Positions 1 to 12,048 of a stretch of DNA of 64,000 nucleotides are shown here, piece after piece. Each line of letters starts with the position of its first letter. Position 1 is the first letter of the stretch. This stretch comes from Gammaproteobacteria bacterium. GTDB taxonomy: Bacteria; Pseudomonadota; Gammaproteobacteria; Pseudomonadales; Azotimanducaceae. A model generated the notes under the pieces. The model did no database searches. It was not told where the DNA came from and worked only from the letters and a program-made list of their open reading frames with translations. Position numbers and translations under genes: made by a program. The stretch is taken from the NCBI GenBank assembly GCA_026707735.1, contig JAPOWH010000010.1:1-64000 (forward strand), in the 5' to 3' direction.

Positions 1-2717
<2,717 letters not shown>

Positions 2718-2836
2718 ATATAACCGGACGTACGATCGTGCCTCGATCATGTTCGATCCGCATGCCAGAGCTTGTTTGCGTGATTCTTGTATTCCGACGA
2801 CTATATATAGAACGTCTTTCCTGACACAGCAGATTT

Positions 2837-2955
2837 TGCCTGACGACCATGGCGAGTTGGTACCACCTGAATCCATTTCGAACTCAGAAGTGAAACGTCT
2901 CAGCGCCGATGGTAGTGTGGGGTTTCCCCATGTGAGAGTAGGACGTCGTCAGGCA
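2837..2955 (+). rRNA. rrf: 5S ribosomal RNA
   Basis: The 119-nt segment has complementary ends (TGCCTGACGAC and GTCGTCAGGCA). It contains the conserved core CGAACTCAGAAGTGAAACG and the stretch GCGCCGATGGTAGTGTGGGG. It lies about 120 nt after 23S and before a strong terminator, the normal rrn order. Confidence 0.97.
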
Positions 2956-2965
2956 CTCCTAACGA

Positions 2966-3000
2966 GCCCCGCTTCGATTCATAGTCGAGCGGGGCGTTTT
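2966..3000 (+). terminator. rrn operon terminator
   Basis: A GC-rich stem (GCCCCGCTTCGA pairing with TCGAGCGGGGC, one bulged T) is followed by GTTTT. It starts 10 nt after the 5S gene and ends the rRNA operon. Confidence 0.9.
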
Positions 3001-3412
3001 AGTGTCCCGCTGCAACAAACACAAGCCTTGGAGTCGAAGTTGCTATTGCATTTGCGTGACGATAGCAAACGTGCTCGTGAGTGTCGCGTTGTTGAGGTCT
3101 CCAACCGATGCAAGTTCGATTTGTTAGCGAAACAATCGTGGGCTCAGTGCGTTTCCACAAGTCGCCAAATTGACTCGGGCACTACCCGCACGATTGACGG
3201 TGCACAATCATGAGTTGGGGCGGAATTTCGAACTAAAAATGATCTACAGATTTTCTTCATTTTCTTGCAAATCAAATGCGTTTTGTGTTTATAATGGACA
3301 CCAATTGTTGCTACAATAATTCGTTCTATCGCACGCTGCTGGTTGCGACTCAACGTGCATCCCGCAATGAGCGATGGATACTGATTGCGTACTTTTAGGG
3401 AGGAACACATCA
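3001..3412. other. Intergenic stretch between rrn terminator and first TonB receptor
   Basis: No believable gene is seen; ORFs on both strands have no recognisable product and no good start signals. The downstream part carries the candidate promoter of the receptor gene and its Shine-Dalgarno sequence AGGGAGG at about 3397-3403. Confidence 0.6.
3265..3295 (+). promoter_or_regulatory. Putative sigma-70 promoter of TonB receptor 1
   Basis: TTGCAA (3265-3270) and a perfect TATAAT (3290-3295) are separated by 19 nt, slightly longer than optimal. The transcript would begin near 3302, about 110 nt before the GTG start. Judged by eye only. Confidence 0.45.
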
Positions 3413-6400
3413 GTGCAACATAGATCAACAAAGGCTACAGACCGCAGTTTTGTAGCTTCAACCATTCCCGCGATCTTGGCGATGCTTGGCCTGGTTGTTG
3501 CGACCGGACCATTGGCAGCTCAAGAGCAAGACGAGTCAACCGACGAGGTTGCCGAACTTGACGAGACCTTGGTCGAGGATTCCGAAGAGGAGGCTGACGA
3601 CGAAGAGGAAGCCAGCGAATCCGAGGAAGAATCTGACGAAGCGATGGAGGAGACGACCGTTACTGGTTCGAGACTTCCAGAAGGCGACCCTACTGCGCTC
3701 GTTCACTCATACACCGCGGAAGATATTGCAGCATCTGGTGCTTCCACAATCGATGACTTCATGAGGAAGCTTCAGTGGCAGTTCAGTTCCACCAATCCAC
3801 AGACTTCCTACATTGGCGATACTGGCGATGACCTTTCTGGCGATTCAGGAGGTCTATACGGTCGGTTCGATTTGGCGACAGCCAATCTACAGGGATTGGG
3901 TTCAGGAAACACTCTTGTCCTGTTGAATGGTCGACGTGTTGCCGGATACGGTGGATCTGAAAGAGACATCGTGAACCTGCTGGGAATTCCCATGCACGCT
4001 GTAGAGCGAGTCGAGATCCAACTTGACGGTGGGTCGTCAGTCTACGGCGCAGACGCCATCGCAGGCGTGATCAACTTCATCACAAAGCAAGACTATCGTG
4101 GACTCACTGCTAACTTCAAGCAGGAGCACAGCACGACAGGTAGCGACTTGGTGTCGGGTGGAATCACAATAGGCGCAACCTGGGGCTTCATGGCTGGCGG
4201 GAACGCAACGATTACCATCTCCAAAGATGAGCAAGAGCCCATCATAAACTCCAAGACTGGTTGGACGACGCGTGACTATCGGGACCTCATGGGTCCGGAG
4301 TTCGATTATCGAAACTACACCGTATCGCAACCTGGGGTGGTCAACTATTGGAACGGTAGCAAGCGCTATCCGGGTCCTTATTACTGGGACTACTATATTG
4401 ATGGATCCTTTAACCAAGATCCTGCAAAGCTGGTTTCGTTTCAGCTACCTCCGGAACACAGTGGCTTGAATGCGACTGTAGAAGATTTCAAGTCTGGACC
4501 TCGAGGAAACTGGATTACGCATCCGGAACATATCGACCCTTACGACTATATCGCTCATGAAAATGGCGCGCACAGCAGTAAGGACGGTGTGGTTTTCGCA
4601 ATGCAGCATAAAGTCTTCGAGCAACTGCAGGTGTTTATTGATGGATTTTGGTCCAAGAGCGATAGCTACCAAAAGCGTCCACTTCCATTCATTTCGGCTG
4701 TAGTACCCGCTTCGAATGCCTACAATCCGTTCGGAGAGCCGATGTTTGTTTACTACGCGCCGGGCCGAGAACAGATAAATGGATTGCTGCCGACACCATT
4801 TTCCGAAGGTATCGACGAACGGATGTCGTTGACCGTTGGGTTCAAGTGGAAGTTTGGCAATCAAGAACTATCGATCGAGGCAACGGAGAGTGAGAGTACG
4901 ACAGACAACGTTAGGTTTTCCGTACCGCTTTCGCGCGAACGCTACGCACCGGGTACAGAGGAATACTACTCAAGACTGTCTAGTCCCGATCCTGCGGTTG
5001 CGTTCAACTTCTTTGGAAATGGCACGCACCAAGGTTCTGCATTCTCAGACTTCCTAGGCGAGACATCCAGAAGCATCGGTTTGAACAACACCCGTACGGC
5101 ACGCGCTGTATTGTCAGGCTACCTGTGGCAGTTTCGGGGCGACGAGATTCGCTACGTAGTAGGAACCTCGAGAACCGTTCGAGGCTACGAAACCCGTTAT
5201 GTAGCCAATTTTGGTTATACACGCTATGAGTTTGACTACAACTTGGTGTGGAACGGATTCAAGCGTCCGGAGTACCGTAACGAGAGTTATTTCTTCGAGC
5301 TCTTTATTCCGTTGCTTTCTGAGCAGCATGCTGGATGGTGGGGGCAGTCCCTTGAACTCACGTTGAAGAACACCCACACTATCGACCATTCTTGGGGCGC
5401 AGTGGGTGGCGGAATCAACTTCCTCGGTGAAGAGATCGAGATTGAAGCTTGGGATCCTGTAACAACCGACTGGGGCACAGAAACTGGTTATTCCTATGCC
5501 TATGGAGCTAGCGAGGATGCCGAATTTGTCAAGTACGAAGAAGGCGATAACGCGCCAAATATTGGATTCATCTACTATCCATTAGAAACTCTTCGCATGA
5601 CGGTCAACTACTCTCGCAGCATTCAGCAGCCGCTAATTTCGGAACTGTACGACACGTACGACGAATTTGAGTGGCAGACGTATGACATCTTGGATCTCTA
5701 CGACCCGGATGGTCCTACGCTGCATGAAGTGATGCCCTATAGGTATTCGTATGCAAATCCAGAGCTTGACGCGTCCATTTCAAACAATTGGTCGATTCGA
5801 GCACTGTGGAGGCCTGAATTCATTAATGGTCTTGAGGTGCAGGCATCCTATGTCAACACTTCGTTCAAAGGTCAGATTCTCCACACGCGGACCTATCAAA
5901 ATGAACCTACAGCACTGCGCTATTCGGAGCTTGCTGTGCGAAATGAACGTGGTGATTTGATATCTCTGAACTATGACTACTTCAATGCAGAACTTCGCCA
6001 AAGTTCGTCTGCGAATTTGCTCATTAAGTATCGTGTCAACCACGCGAGTTTGGGCTCGCTTGAGACTCAGTTGGAGTACTATCGATTGCTCGATAACTTT
6101 GACGAGCCTCTACCGGGATTAGTCTACGACAATAGCGGAACGGTTCTTGCGCCAGATCGCTACAAGACTAAGCTGAAGGTGTTCTGGGATTGGAGAAAGA
6201 TCAGTGCTAACGCAACGATCGACTACACGCCAGGGTATCTGAACAATCGAGCACACTACTGCTCGTACCAGCAAAAGTTCAATCAAGTCGGGCGTTGTGC
6301 CGAAATTGCACTTACCGACTGGCTGAACTCGTACCTGGAGCTTCCGGTAGCGTCCTACACGCAAGTTGACGGAACCATTGCCTATCAATTTGATGAAAGG

Positions 6401-6538
6401 CTTCAGTTCAGAGTTGGCGGACAGAATATCTTCAATCGAAGTTCCCCACTTACAGTGCGTGGAGGTCTTCCCTACGACGCAACTAGGTGGAATGGTAGAG
6501 GGCAGGTATTGTTCGTCTCCATGCAATACGCAATGTAG
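3413..6538 (+). CDS. TonB-dependent outer-membrane receptor 1
   Basis: Product of 1041 aa. GTG at 3413 is chosen over the upstream ATG 3374 because AGGGAGGAA lies 9-10 nt before it. From this start a Sec signal peptide ends near residue 36 (LAA|Q). A very acidic spacer (about 37-80) follows, then a TonB-box-like ETTVTGSRL (80-88), a plug domain (about 95-235, with LVLLNGRRVAGYG and VERVEIQLDGGSSVYGADA) and a beta-barrel to the end. The terminal residues are YAM rather than the usual aromatic end. A likely disulfide pair (C-x11-C, near 6260-6300) lies in a late barrel loop. The family imports ligands across the outer membrane using TonB-ExbBD energy; the ligand cannot be read from sequence. 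It is monocistronic, between its own promoter and terminator, and is followed by a second receptor. Confidence 0.92.
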   Translation: MQHRSTKATDRSFVASTIPAILAMLGLVVATGPLAAQEQDESTDEVAELDETLVEDSEEEADDEEEASESEEESDEAMEETTVTGSRLPEGDPTALVHSYTAEDIAASGASTIDDFMRKLQWQFSSTNPQTSYIGDTGDDLSGDSGGLYGRFDLATANLQGLGSGNTLVLLNGRRVAGYGGSERDIVNLLGIPMHAVERVEIQLDGGSSVYGADAIAGVINFITKQDYRGLTANFKQEHSTTGSDLVSGGITIGATWGFMAGGNATITISKDEQEPIINSKTGWTTRDYRDLMGPEFDYRNYTVSQPGVVNYWNGSKRYPGPYYWDYYIDGSFNQDPAKLVSFQLPPEHSGLNATVEDFKSGPRGNWITHPEHIDPYDYIAHENGAHSSKDGVVFAMQHKVFEQLQVFIDGFWSKSDSYQKRPLPFISAVVPASNAYNPFGEPMFVYYAPGREQINGLLPTPFSEGIDERMSLTVGFKWKFGNQELSIEATESESTTDNVRFSVPLSRERYAPGTEEYYSRLSSPDPAVAFNFFGNGTHQGSAFSDFLGETSRSIGLNNTRTARAVLSGYLWQFRGDEIRYVVGTSRTVRGYETRYVANFGYTRYEFDYNLVWNGFKRPEYRNESYFFELFIPLLSEQHAGWWGQSLELTLKNTHTIDHSWGAVGGGINFLGEEIEIEAWDPVTTDWGTETGYSYAYGASEDAEFVKYEEGDNAPNIGFIYYPLETLRMTVNYSRSIQQPLISELYDTYDEFEWQTYDILDLYDPDGPTLHEVMPYRYSYANPELDASISNNWSIRALWRPEFINGLEVQASYVNTSFKGQILHTRTYQNEPTALRYSELAVRNERGDLISLNYDYFNAELRQSSSANLLIKYRVNHASLGSLETQLEYYRLLDNFDEPLPGLVYDNSGTVLAPDRYKTKLKVFWDWRKISANATIDYTPGYLNNRAHYCSYQQKFNQVGRCAEIALTDWLNSYLELPVASYTQVDGTIAYQFDERLQFRVGGQNIFNRSSPLTVRGGLPYDATRWNGRGQVLFVSMQYAM

Positions 6539-6609
6539 CTGGCTTTTGAAATTCGCCGCGCCGTTTTCGAAGAGAAGACGGTTGGGGTGAGAAAGCCATT
6601 CAATGGAAT

Positions 6610-6638
6610 GTGCCCCTCCTTGAGGGGCACATTTTTTT
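6610..6638 (+). terminator. Terminator of TonB receptor 1
   Basis: Perfect stem GTGCCCCTC/GAGGGGCAC with a short CTT-type loop, followed by ATTTTTTTG. Typical intrinsic terminator, about 70 nt after the receptor stop codon. Confidence 0.93.
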
Positions 6639-7512
6639 GTCTTGTCGGAGTCTTCTGGCATGCCACACCTGCTAGCGCGCAAGCAAGTAAATTTCCGAGG
6701 AAGCGCAAGTTTGTCTCGTTACCAATGCGAAGGTATCATCGAATTCTGCGAGCTGGCACTCACCACCAATTAGCGCTGGAGCCGTTGTTTCATGCTTATA
6801 GAACAACAAACGCAACTCGCCAAGGAGAATTCGCAATAGAGTCGGTAGCGATTCGAACTACAGCAACTGTAGCGTTGCATACCCTAACTGACAATTTACA
6901 TACACGCCTTTAATTTGGAATGTGGCGCGTTTGGGCGCACCAAATTGCACGAACGAGATTAGTGTTTTATTGAACTGTTCGCCTTTAAGAGCATGATGCA
7001 GCTAATCTTGCAGGCACAAGAGAATGAGCACCAGCACCGCGAACACCTGAGCGCAAGAACATCCCGAAACCAACGTGGCAATCAACTATGTTTGGAAAAA
7101 TTAAAACCGGGTAATCACACTCAACGCCCACGATACCGCGTGTGGCAACTCGCAAATTTCTATGGAAAACTATCCAGAAATAGGCGTGTGAGTGTCGTTC
7201 CACTTCCACTCATTGGTCATAGATTGCAAATCCACAAGTCCCTTAGACTTGGACCGATCACTAAAGTACTCTGTGAACGCCTGCAGCATGTATCAGCGAC
7301 AACGCGGCGTGTCCTACTTAGCTGCAATCTATGGGGCGTTTTGGCGCAGTATCCCCTGTTTGGCAAGCAACCAACGTTTCTTGGCTCCATTTGCATAAAG
7401 ACTCCATTTTCTGTCCATTTTTTGTTGATTTTTTCTATGTGCGTCACGTGGAACGCGAACAGTGTGGTAGTAGAATAGAAACGAAAATTTAATGATCGTA
7501 TGCGAGGAGGCT
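6639..7512. other. Long intergenic region between the two TonB receptors
   Basis: About 870 nt without a convincing gene. Several ORFs of 60-160 codons occur on both strands, but their translations are rich in Arg/His/Ser, have no domain and lack ribosome-binding sites; one of them runs through the terminator. The last 100 nt are T-rich and hold TAGAAT (7471-7476), a possible -10 box without a clear -35. It may be a decayed gene or a long regulatory region. Confidence 0.5.
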
Positions 7513-10473
7513 ATGCGTCAAGCAAGAAACGTATCCGAGGCACAAGAAAGCATGCTGTTTCGACGTGCGGGTTGGCCTTTGGTTGCACTCTCAGTCATTG
7601 GACTGCTGGCAGCAACCGGTGTCACATGGGCTCAGGAAGAAGACGAAACTGACTCTGATGAAGAGGAGGAATCCGAGATTCCGGCAGAGGAAATCGACGA
7701 GATTGTGGTCACAGGTTCCCGATTGGTTCAGAATCCTGGAGAAGTTGCGGGCCAACTGGTTGTACTAGATGCCCAGGACATACTCGCGAGCGGAGAGGTA
7801 ACGCTGGAACGGGTGCTTCGTCAGTTGCCTCAAAACTTGAACCCCACGACCGAACAATTCGGCAGCAATCTAAACAATGTTTCGAACTTCACAGGAGGTT
7901 CGACAGTGAACTTGCGCGGGCTTGGCAGTGAATCCACCCTGATCTTGGTTGATGGAAAACGTATTGGATACAACGGGATTCTCGGCGGCGTAACAGACGT
8001 TTCTTCAATCCCTCTGTCAATGGTGGAACGCATTGAAATCGTGCTGGATGGAGCATCAGCCATTTACGGTTCGGATGCCGTTGGCGGCGTTGTCAACATC
8101 ATCACGAAGAAGGACTTTGAGCGCGTCGAAGTTAATTTCGGCTACGACTGGCCAGGCTCGGAAGGCTTTGACGAAACGAGAGTTGGAATAAGCGCCAACT
8201 ATGTTCTCGAAGGGTTCAACTTTCGTGGGGCATATCAGCGATCAATCCATTCAGGCATGGATGCGTCGGATCGACCGGTTACGCTCTTCCAGCAATCGAT
8301 CTTTCCAGGTCCGCAGTATGACGCTAGGTTTTGCTGTTTAGCTGATGGAACGTCTCTCGCCATCGCTTACAGGTTGGATGGCAACGTCTTGACTGTTCGG
8401 GAGTACAACGCCTTGTCCGCACCGGACAAAGAGCGCGCCGAGGCGTTGACGCATGCAATTCTGCCTGAAGGATTCAATGAGAATAGTTCAATCGCCAACA
8501 TTTCAGATTGGATGCTGCCCAGTTGGGGCGCCGACACACAGGAAGGCTATAGCATTCTTCCCGAACGCACGCGTGACAGCTTCTTGGCTGGTGTGCAAAG
8601 TGACTTCAGTTCGTTTCTGTCGGTTGATGCGCAAGTGCGCATAGAGCAACGCAATACGCTTACGAATAGAGGCTACATTACGTTTACGGGTGAGACGTTG
8701 CACCGTAACAGCCCCTACAACCCATTCATGGGAACGATTCACCTGCGTGGACAAAGACGAGACTATCCTCAGCCGTTTATTGAGACGGATTCGACGATCA
8801 TGGACTTCAGCATCGATCTGTCAGGTGATGTAACAAGCCGAATCGACTACGAGCTGAGTTTTGGTCAGACAACCGAGGAGTCAGAGACGAATCGGCACTT
8901 TGATGTTGACCGCGTAAATCTCCGCGCGGGAATGAACTCGGACGGTGTTACACCAATCACTCGATTCTTGAGCGTCGATGCGGCCACCTGTGCGGAAATG
9001 GGAGGCACCCCCTTCTTCGGTTTGTGTCGAGTCACTCTTCCGCCCGTTCCGGCTGTGAATCCCTTTGGGGACATTTCTGAGTTCATCGCAACAACCCCGC
9101 GAATCGCAGAAAGCACGAATACCCAGTTTCGGTTTGAGGGACTAGTCCGTGGCGAACTCTATCAAATGCCCGCAGGCATGATTCGCGGTCTACTTGGATT
9201 CACCTTTGATACTACGGGATTGGAAAGCTCAACCGATTTTGCCGTCGGCGCAATAGAACAGTCGCCGGTTAGCAACGAGGCCAATTTCCATACGGATGCG
9301 GAGCGATCGAGCACTGCCTACTTCGCCGAAGTCACGGTACCTCTGGTTGATGATGCAAACATGCTACCTATGGTCGAGCATTTGATGGTTACAGGTTCAT
9401 TTCGCAATGACACCTACGACGCACCGGAGGTCACCTATATAGATGAGTCTGGAAACGTATCGCCTCAAGATCTTATGGAACCGGGCTCAGAAAATACGTG
9501 GGGCGTGGGAATTGTGTGGTCGCCATCACAAGACTTCCGTGTGAAGCTGAACCAGCAGACCGCGTTTGTTGCACCGCAATTAAATCAATTGCTGTTGACT
9601 ACAGAACGCAATCCCAATGATCCATTCCGGGGAATATACTTGCAGCAACCTGATGGTTCGTTACAGTATCAGAACGTAATAGTCATTGAGGGAGGCAACG
9701 CAGACCTCTTGCCCGAGACGGCTGATACGAGTTCCTTTGGTGTGGAGTTTACGCCGAGATTCTTTCCATCAGTCCAGCTTAACGCCACTTACAGCGACGT
9801 CGACTACATGAACCGTATCAATCGGTTGTCGAATTTCATTGTGGATCCGAACAATCTGCCTAGTGACACTTTCTTCGACCAAACCGAGCAAATATACGTT
9901 CAAGAACGACGTTGGATCAATGTGTCTTCAGTTCAACGCACGGGAATCGATTACGAACTTCTGTGGGGATTCTCGACCGATGTTGGCGATTTCGACGTCA
10001 AGGTCAAGAGATCGCGCATTAATTCGTACGACTACGTCATAGACCCCAACGATCCCGAAAACGACGAGACCATAAGCGTAGTTGGCCGAACCGAGGGCAG
10101 CACTGCGGTTGGAGTAGTGCCCCAAAAGTCAATGAACGGTACGTTCACATGGTCGCATCGAGGGATGGACGTAAGCGTTGACTATGCAAAACGTTCAAAG
10201 ACACAAAGGGCATTGGCCGGAGTCACCAATCAGTACAGTCCACCCACAACCATCGACTTGAGCATAAGCTATTCCATGGGACCAGGTGGCTTGATTGATC
10301 TTCCCGACGTTGTCGATGGCGGACGGCTAACTTTCGTCGTCAACAATGTTTTCGATAGGTTTGGCAAAACGCAAGTAACCAACGAAGCCAGGGAGTTTCT
10401 AGATCAGACTGGGCCAAACAGGTCTCCACTCTACGGACGCATGTTCAATTTGGCCTTCAATTTGCCTCTTTAG
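7513..10473 (+). CDS. TonB-dependent outer-membrane receptor 2
   Basis: Product of 986 aa. ATG 7513 is preferred over ATG 7492 because GCGAGGAGG lies just before it. A Sec signal peptide ends near residue 40 (TWA|Q). An acidic spacer follows (41-63), then the TonB-box-like EIVVTGSRL (63-71). The plug has LRGLGSESTLILVDGKRIG, IEIVLDGASAIYGSDAVGG and VVNIITKKDF. A large beta-barrel ends in NLAFNLPL. Cysteine pairs (adjacent CC near 8332, and two Cys about 15 residues apart near 8990-9030) may form loop disulfides. Same architecture as receptor 1, including the unusual acidic spacer, but the two barrels differ clearly. The substrate is unknown. A strong terminator follows, and then the lipoprotein array. 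Confidence 0.93.
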   Translation: MRQARNVSEAQESMLFRRAGWPLVALSVIGLLAATGVTWAQEEDETDSDEEEESEIPAEEIDEIVVTGSRLVQNPGEVAGQLVVLDAQDILASGEVTLERVLRQLPQNLNPTTEQFGSNLNNVSNFTGGSTVNLRGLGSESTLILVDGKRIGYNGILGGVTDVSSIPLSMVERIEIVLDGASAIYGSDAVGGVVNIITKKDFERVEVNFGYDWPGSEGFDETRVGISANYVLEGFNFRGAYQRSIHSGMDASDRPVTLFQQSIFPGPQYDARFCCLADGTSLAIAYRLDGNVLTVREYNALSAPDKERAEALTHAILPEGFNENSSIANISDWMLPSWGADTQEGYSILPERTRDSFLAGVQSDFSSFLSVDAQVRIEQRNTLTNRGYITFTGETLHRNSPYNPFMGTIHLRGQRRDYPQPFIETDSTIMDFSIDLSGDVTSRIDYELSFGQTTEESETNRHFDVDRVNLRAGMNSDGVTPITRFLSVDAATCAEMGGTPFFGLCRVTLPPVPAVNPFGDISEFIATTPRIAESTNTQFRFEGLVRGELYQMPAGMIRGLLGFTFDTTGLESSTDFAVGAIEQSPVSNEANFHTDAERSSTAYFAEVTVPLVDDANMLPMVEHLMVTGSFRNDTYDAPEVTYIDESGNVSPQDLMEPGSENTWGVGIVWSPSQDFRVKLNQQTAFVAPQLNQLLLTTERNPNDPFRGIYLQQPDGSLQYQNVIVIEGGNADLLPETADTSSFGVEFTPRFFPSVQLNATYSDVDYMNRINRLSNFIVDPNNLPSDTFFDQTEQIYVQERRWINVSSVQRTGIDYELLWGFSTDVGDFDVKVKRSRINSYDYVIDPNDPENDETISVVGRTEGSTAVGVVPQKSMNGTFTWSHRGMDVSVDYAKRSKTQRALAGVTNQYSPPTTIDLSISYSMGPGGLIDLPDVVDGGRLTFVVNNVFDRFGKTQVTNEAREFLDQTGPNRSPLYGRMFNLAFNLPL

Positions 10474-10497
10474 GCATCTCTAGGTTTATACAATCCA

Positions 10498-10540
10498 TCG
10501 CCGGTCGCGCAATCCGTTGTGCGATCGGCGAAACTTTTTT
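10498..10540 (+). terminator. Terminator of TonB receptor 2
   Basis: A 15-bp stem (TCGCCGGTCGCGCAA with TTGTGCGATCGGCGA, two G-U pairs, loop TCCG) is followed by AACTTTTTT. It rules out the long-ORF start at 10519 for the next gene, which would lie inside the hairpin. Confidence 0.92.
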
Positions 10541-10596
10541 GGCTAGAATTGAACAAATTCAGTAAGGTTCAAAGTCCGCTAGTGCAGAGGTGTTTT

Positions 10597-12048
10597 TTGA
10601 GGAATTTTCGCAATAGTTCGATCGTCGGATTTTCGTGCTTGGTCCTTGTTGCGGCATGCAGTTCGGATGTTGGAGTGGAAACGGTAGCGACTACCGATGT
10701 TGAAGTGCCACCCTCCAATGTGTTGAAGTTGGAAGGAGACGTTTCGCAGGTCTATTCCAACGGTAGGTTTGTGGTCTGGACACCCAAGTCGGAGTCCCTA
10801 GGAGGGATCGTTTCGATAAGCATGTCGCCAGCGGCGTCAGCTACCACTAAAGCGAAGGACTCAGTATCGAGCGGGGCCTCGTCCACTGCTGCGGTCAGCA
10901 TGTCTACAAGCTCCAGTCCCGGTAGTGCCATGGCGACGCCGGCAAAGGCAAGTGGAAGTTCGTCTTCAATGTCTATGAGCTCTGCCTCCTCCTCAATGTC
11001 AGCGGCTGCGATTTCGATGGGCGGTTCCACAAACGACAGCATGAATGTAATCGTCGAAGCTCCCATAGAGAATGGGAAGTTTTCTCTGACCCATGATGTG
11101 TCAGAGATCCGTCGAGTCTATTTCTATGTGCTGGATGCGGTATCCGATTCGGGCTTGAGAATGGCTCCTGTGAAGGGTCAGCAGTTTATCTTGGAACCCG
11201 GGGAGCTCACGCTTACGATGGATCAACGTGCGAGGTTTGTTGTTGAAGGTGGAGAATACAACGATGCCGTGTTCAACTCGTGGAAGCTGAGCGAAGAATA
11301 CATCACCGCGAATGAACAATACAACGCCATGCTCAAGGAACCTGAAGCGGAAACTGAAGACGAACGACGGGCACAAGCCGATGCTCGGCGTGATCAGTTC
11401 TCAAAGATTCTAGACCTTGAATCCGCAGGACGACAGCACGTGGCGACCACTCATCTCGACCCGCTTGCGAGACGTCTGACTCTGCAGACCACGTGGCTAG
11501 TGTCAGGCAATTGGTATCGGGAAGCATTGGAGGAATTGAAGGAGTTGGCTCCAGACGATCCTTGGGTGGCAATGAACGTTGAACGGGAACGTGAACGAGC
11601 AGAGCTGGCCGCCAAACGCGACAAGATAGCGGTAGGCACTCCCATAGTGGACTTTGCCGCTGTGGACTTGGACGGCGAGTCGATGACACTTAGCCAAGTT
11701 CAAGCAGACACCAAGATTGTGCTGTTGGAATTCTGGGCATCCTGGTGCGGCCCGTGCAGACAGGAGATTCCCAATCTCAAGAAAGCCTACGAGAACTTCG
11801 GGGACAAGGGCTTTGAGATTGTGTCGTTTACGATAGATGACGACAAGGAGGCCTGGATGCAAGCTTCAGAGGAAGAGGAGCTGCCTTGGATCAACCTTGG
11901 GATGGGACGCGAGTCGGAAGCAGCAACCAAGTACACGGTTACGGGCGTGCCCTACAACCTCCTGTACGATGCAGAAACAGGGACCATCGTGTCGAAAAAT
12001 CTACGGGGACACGAGTTGGACGTAAAGCTCGAAGAATTATTCATGTAG
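10597..12048 (+). CDS. Lipoprotein A with C-terminal TlpA-like thioredoxin domain
   Basis: Product of 483 aa. The TTG at 10597 is chosen because CAGAGG lies 6 nt upstream, it follows the receptor terminator, and it yields a compact lipoprotein signal peptide with lipobox LVAAC (C21). A Ser/Ala/Met-rich low-complexity stretch occupies about 78-141. A beta-rich segment of DUF4369-like pattern follows (IENGKFSL...) and then a helical linker containing SWKLSEEY, shared with the next three genes. The C-terminal domain (about 350-483) has WASWCGPC (C384, C387) and a cis-Pro loop GVPYN, as in TlpA/ResA thiol-disulfide oxidoreductases. Predicted periplasmic and lipid-anchored; the client protein is unknown. 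Start confidence is moderate, domain assignment high. Confidence 0.85.
   Translation: MRNFRNSSIVGFSCLVLVAACSSDVGVETVATTDVEVPPSNVLKLEGDVSQVYSNGRFVVWTPKSESLGGIVSISMSPAASATTKAKDSVSSGASSTAAVSMSTSSSPGSAMATPAKASGSSSSMSMSSASSSMSAAAISMGGSTNDSMNVIVEAPIENGKFSLTHDVSEIRRVYFYVLDAVSDSGLRMAPVKGQQFILEPGELTLTMDQRARFVVEGGEYNDAVFNSWKLSEEYITANEQYNAMLKEPEAETEDERRAQADARRDQFSKILDLESAGRQHVATTHLDPLARRLTLQTTWLVSGNWYREALEELKELAPDDPWVAMNVERERERAELAAKRDKIAVGTPIVDFAAVDLDGESMTLSQVQADTKIVLLEFWASWCGPCRQEIPNLKKAYENFGDKGFEIVSFTIDDDKEAWMQASEEEELPWINLGMGRESEAATKYTVTGVPYNLLYDAETGTIVSKNLRGHELDVKLEELFM

Noticed and set aside
2749-3213. 154-codon ORF on the + strand across 5S rRNA and terminator
   Set aside because: It reads through the 5S gene and rrn terminator; translation has no domain and no start signals.
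6587-6913. 108-codon + strand ORF with a signal-peptide-like beginning (SLRGTFFCLVGVFWHATPAS)
   Set aside because: It begins before and runs through the strong receptor-1 terminator, has no ribosome-binding site, and the rest is Arg/His/Thr-rich without a domain.
6993-7478. 161-codon + strand ORF in the receptor gap
   Set aside because: Low-quality translation, no domain and no ribosome-binding site; competing ORFs on the other strand are equally weak.
10519-10596. Upstream GTG start for lipoprotein A
   Set aside because: It lies inside the receptor-2 terminator hairpin and would put 26 extra residues before the lipoprotein signal.
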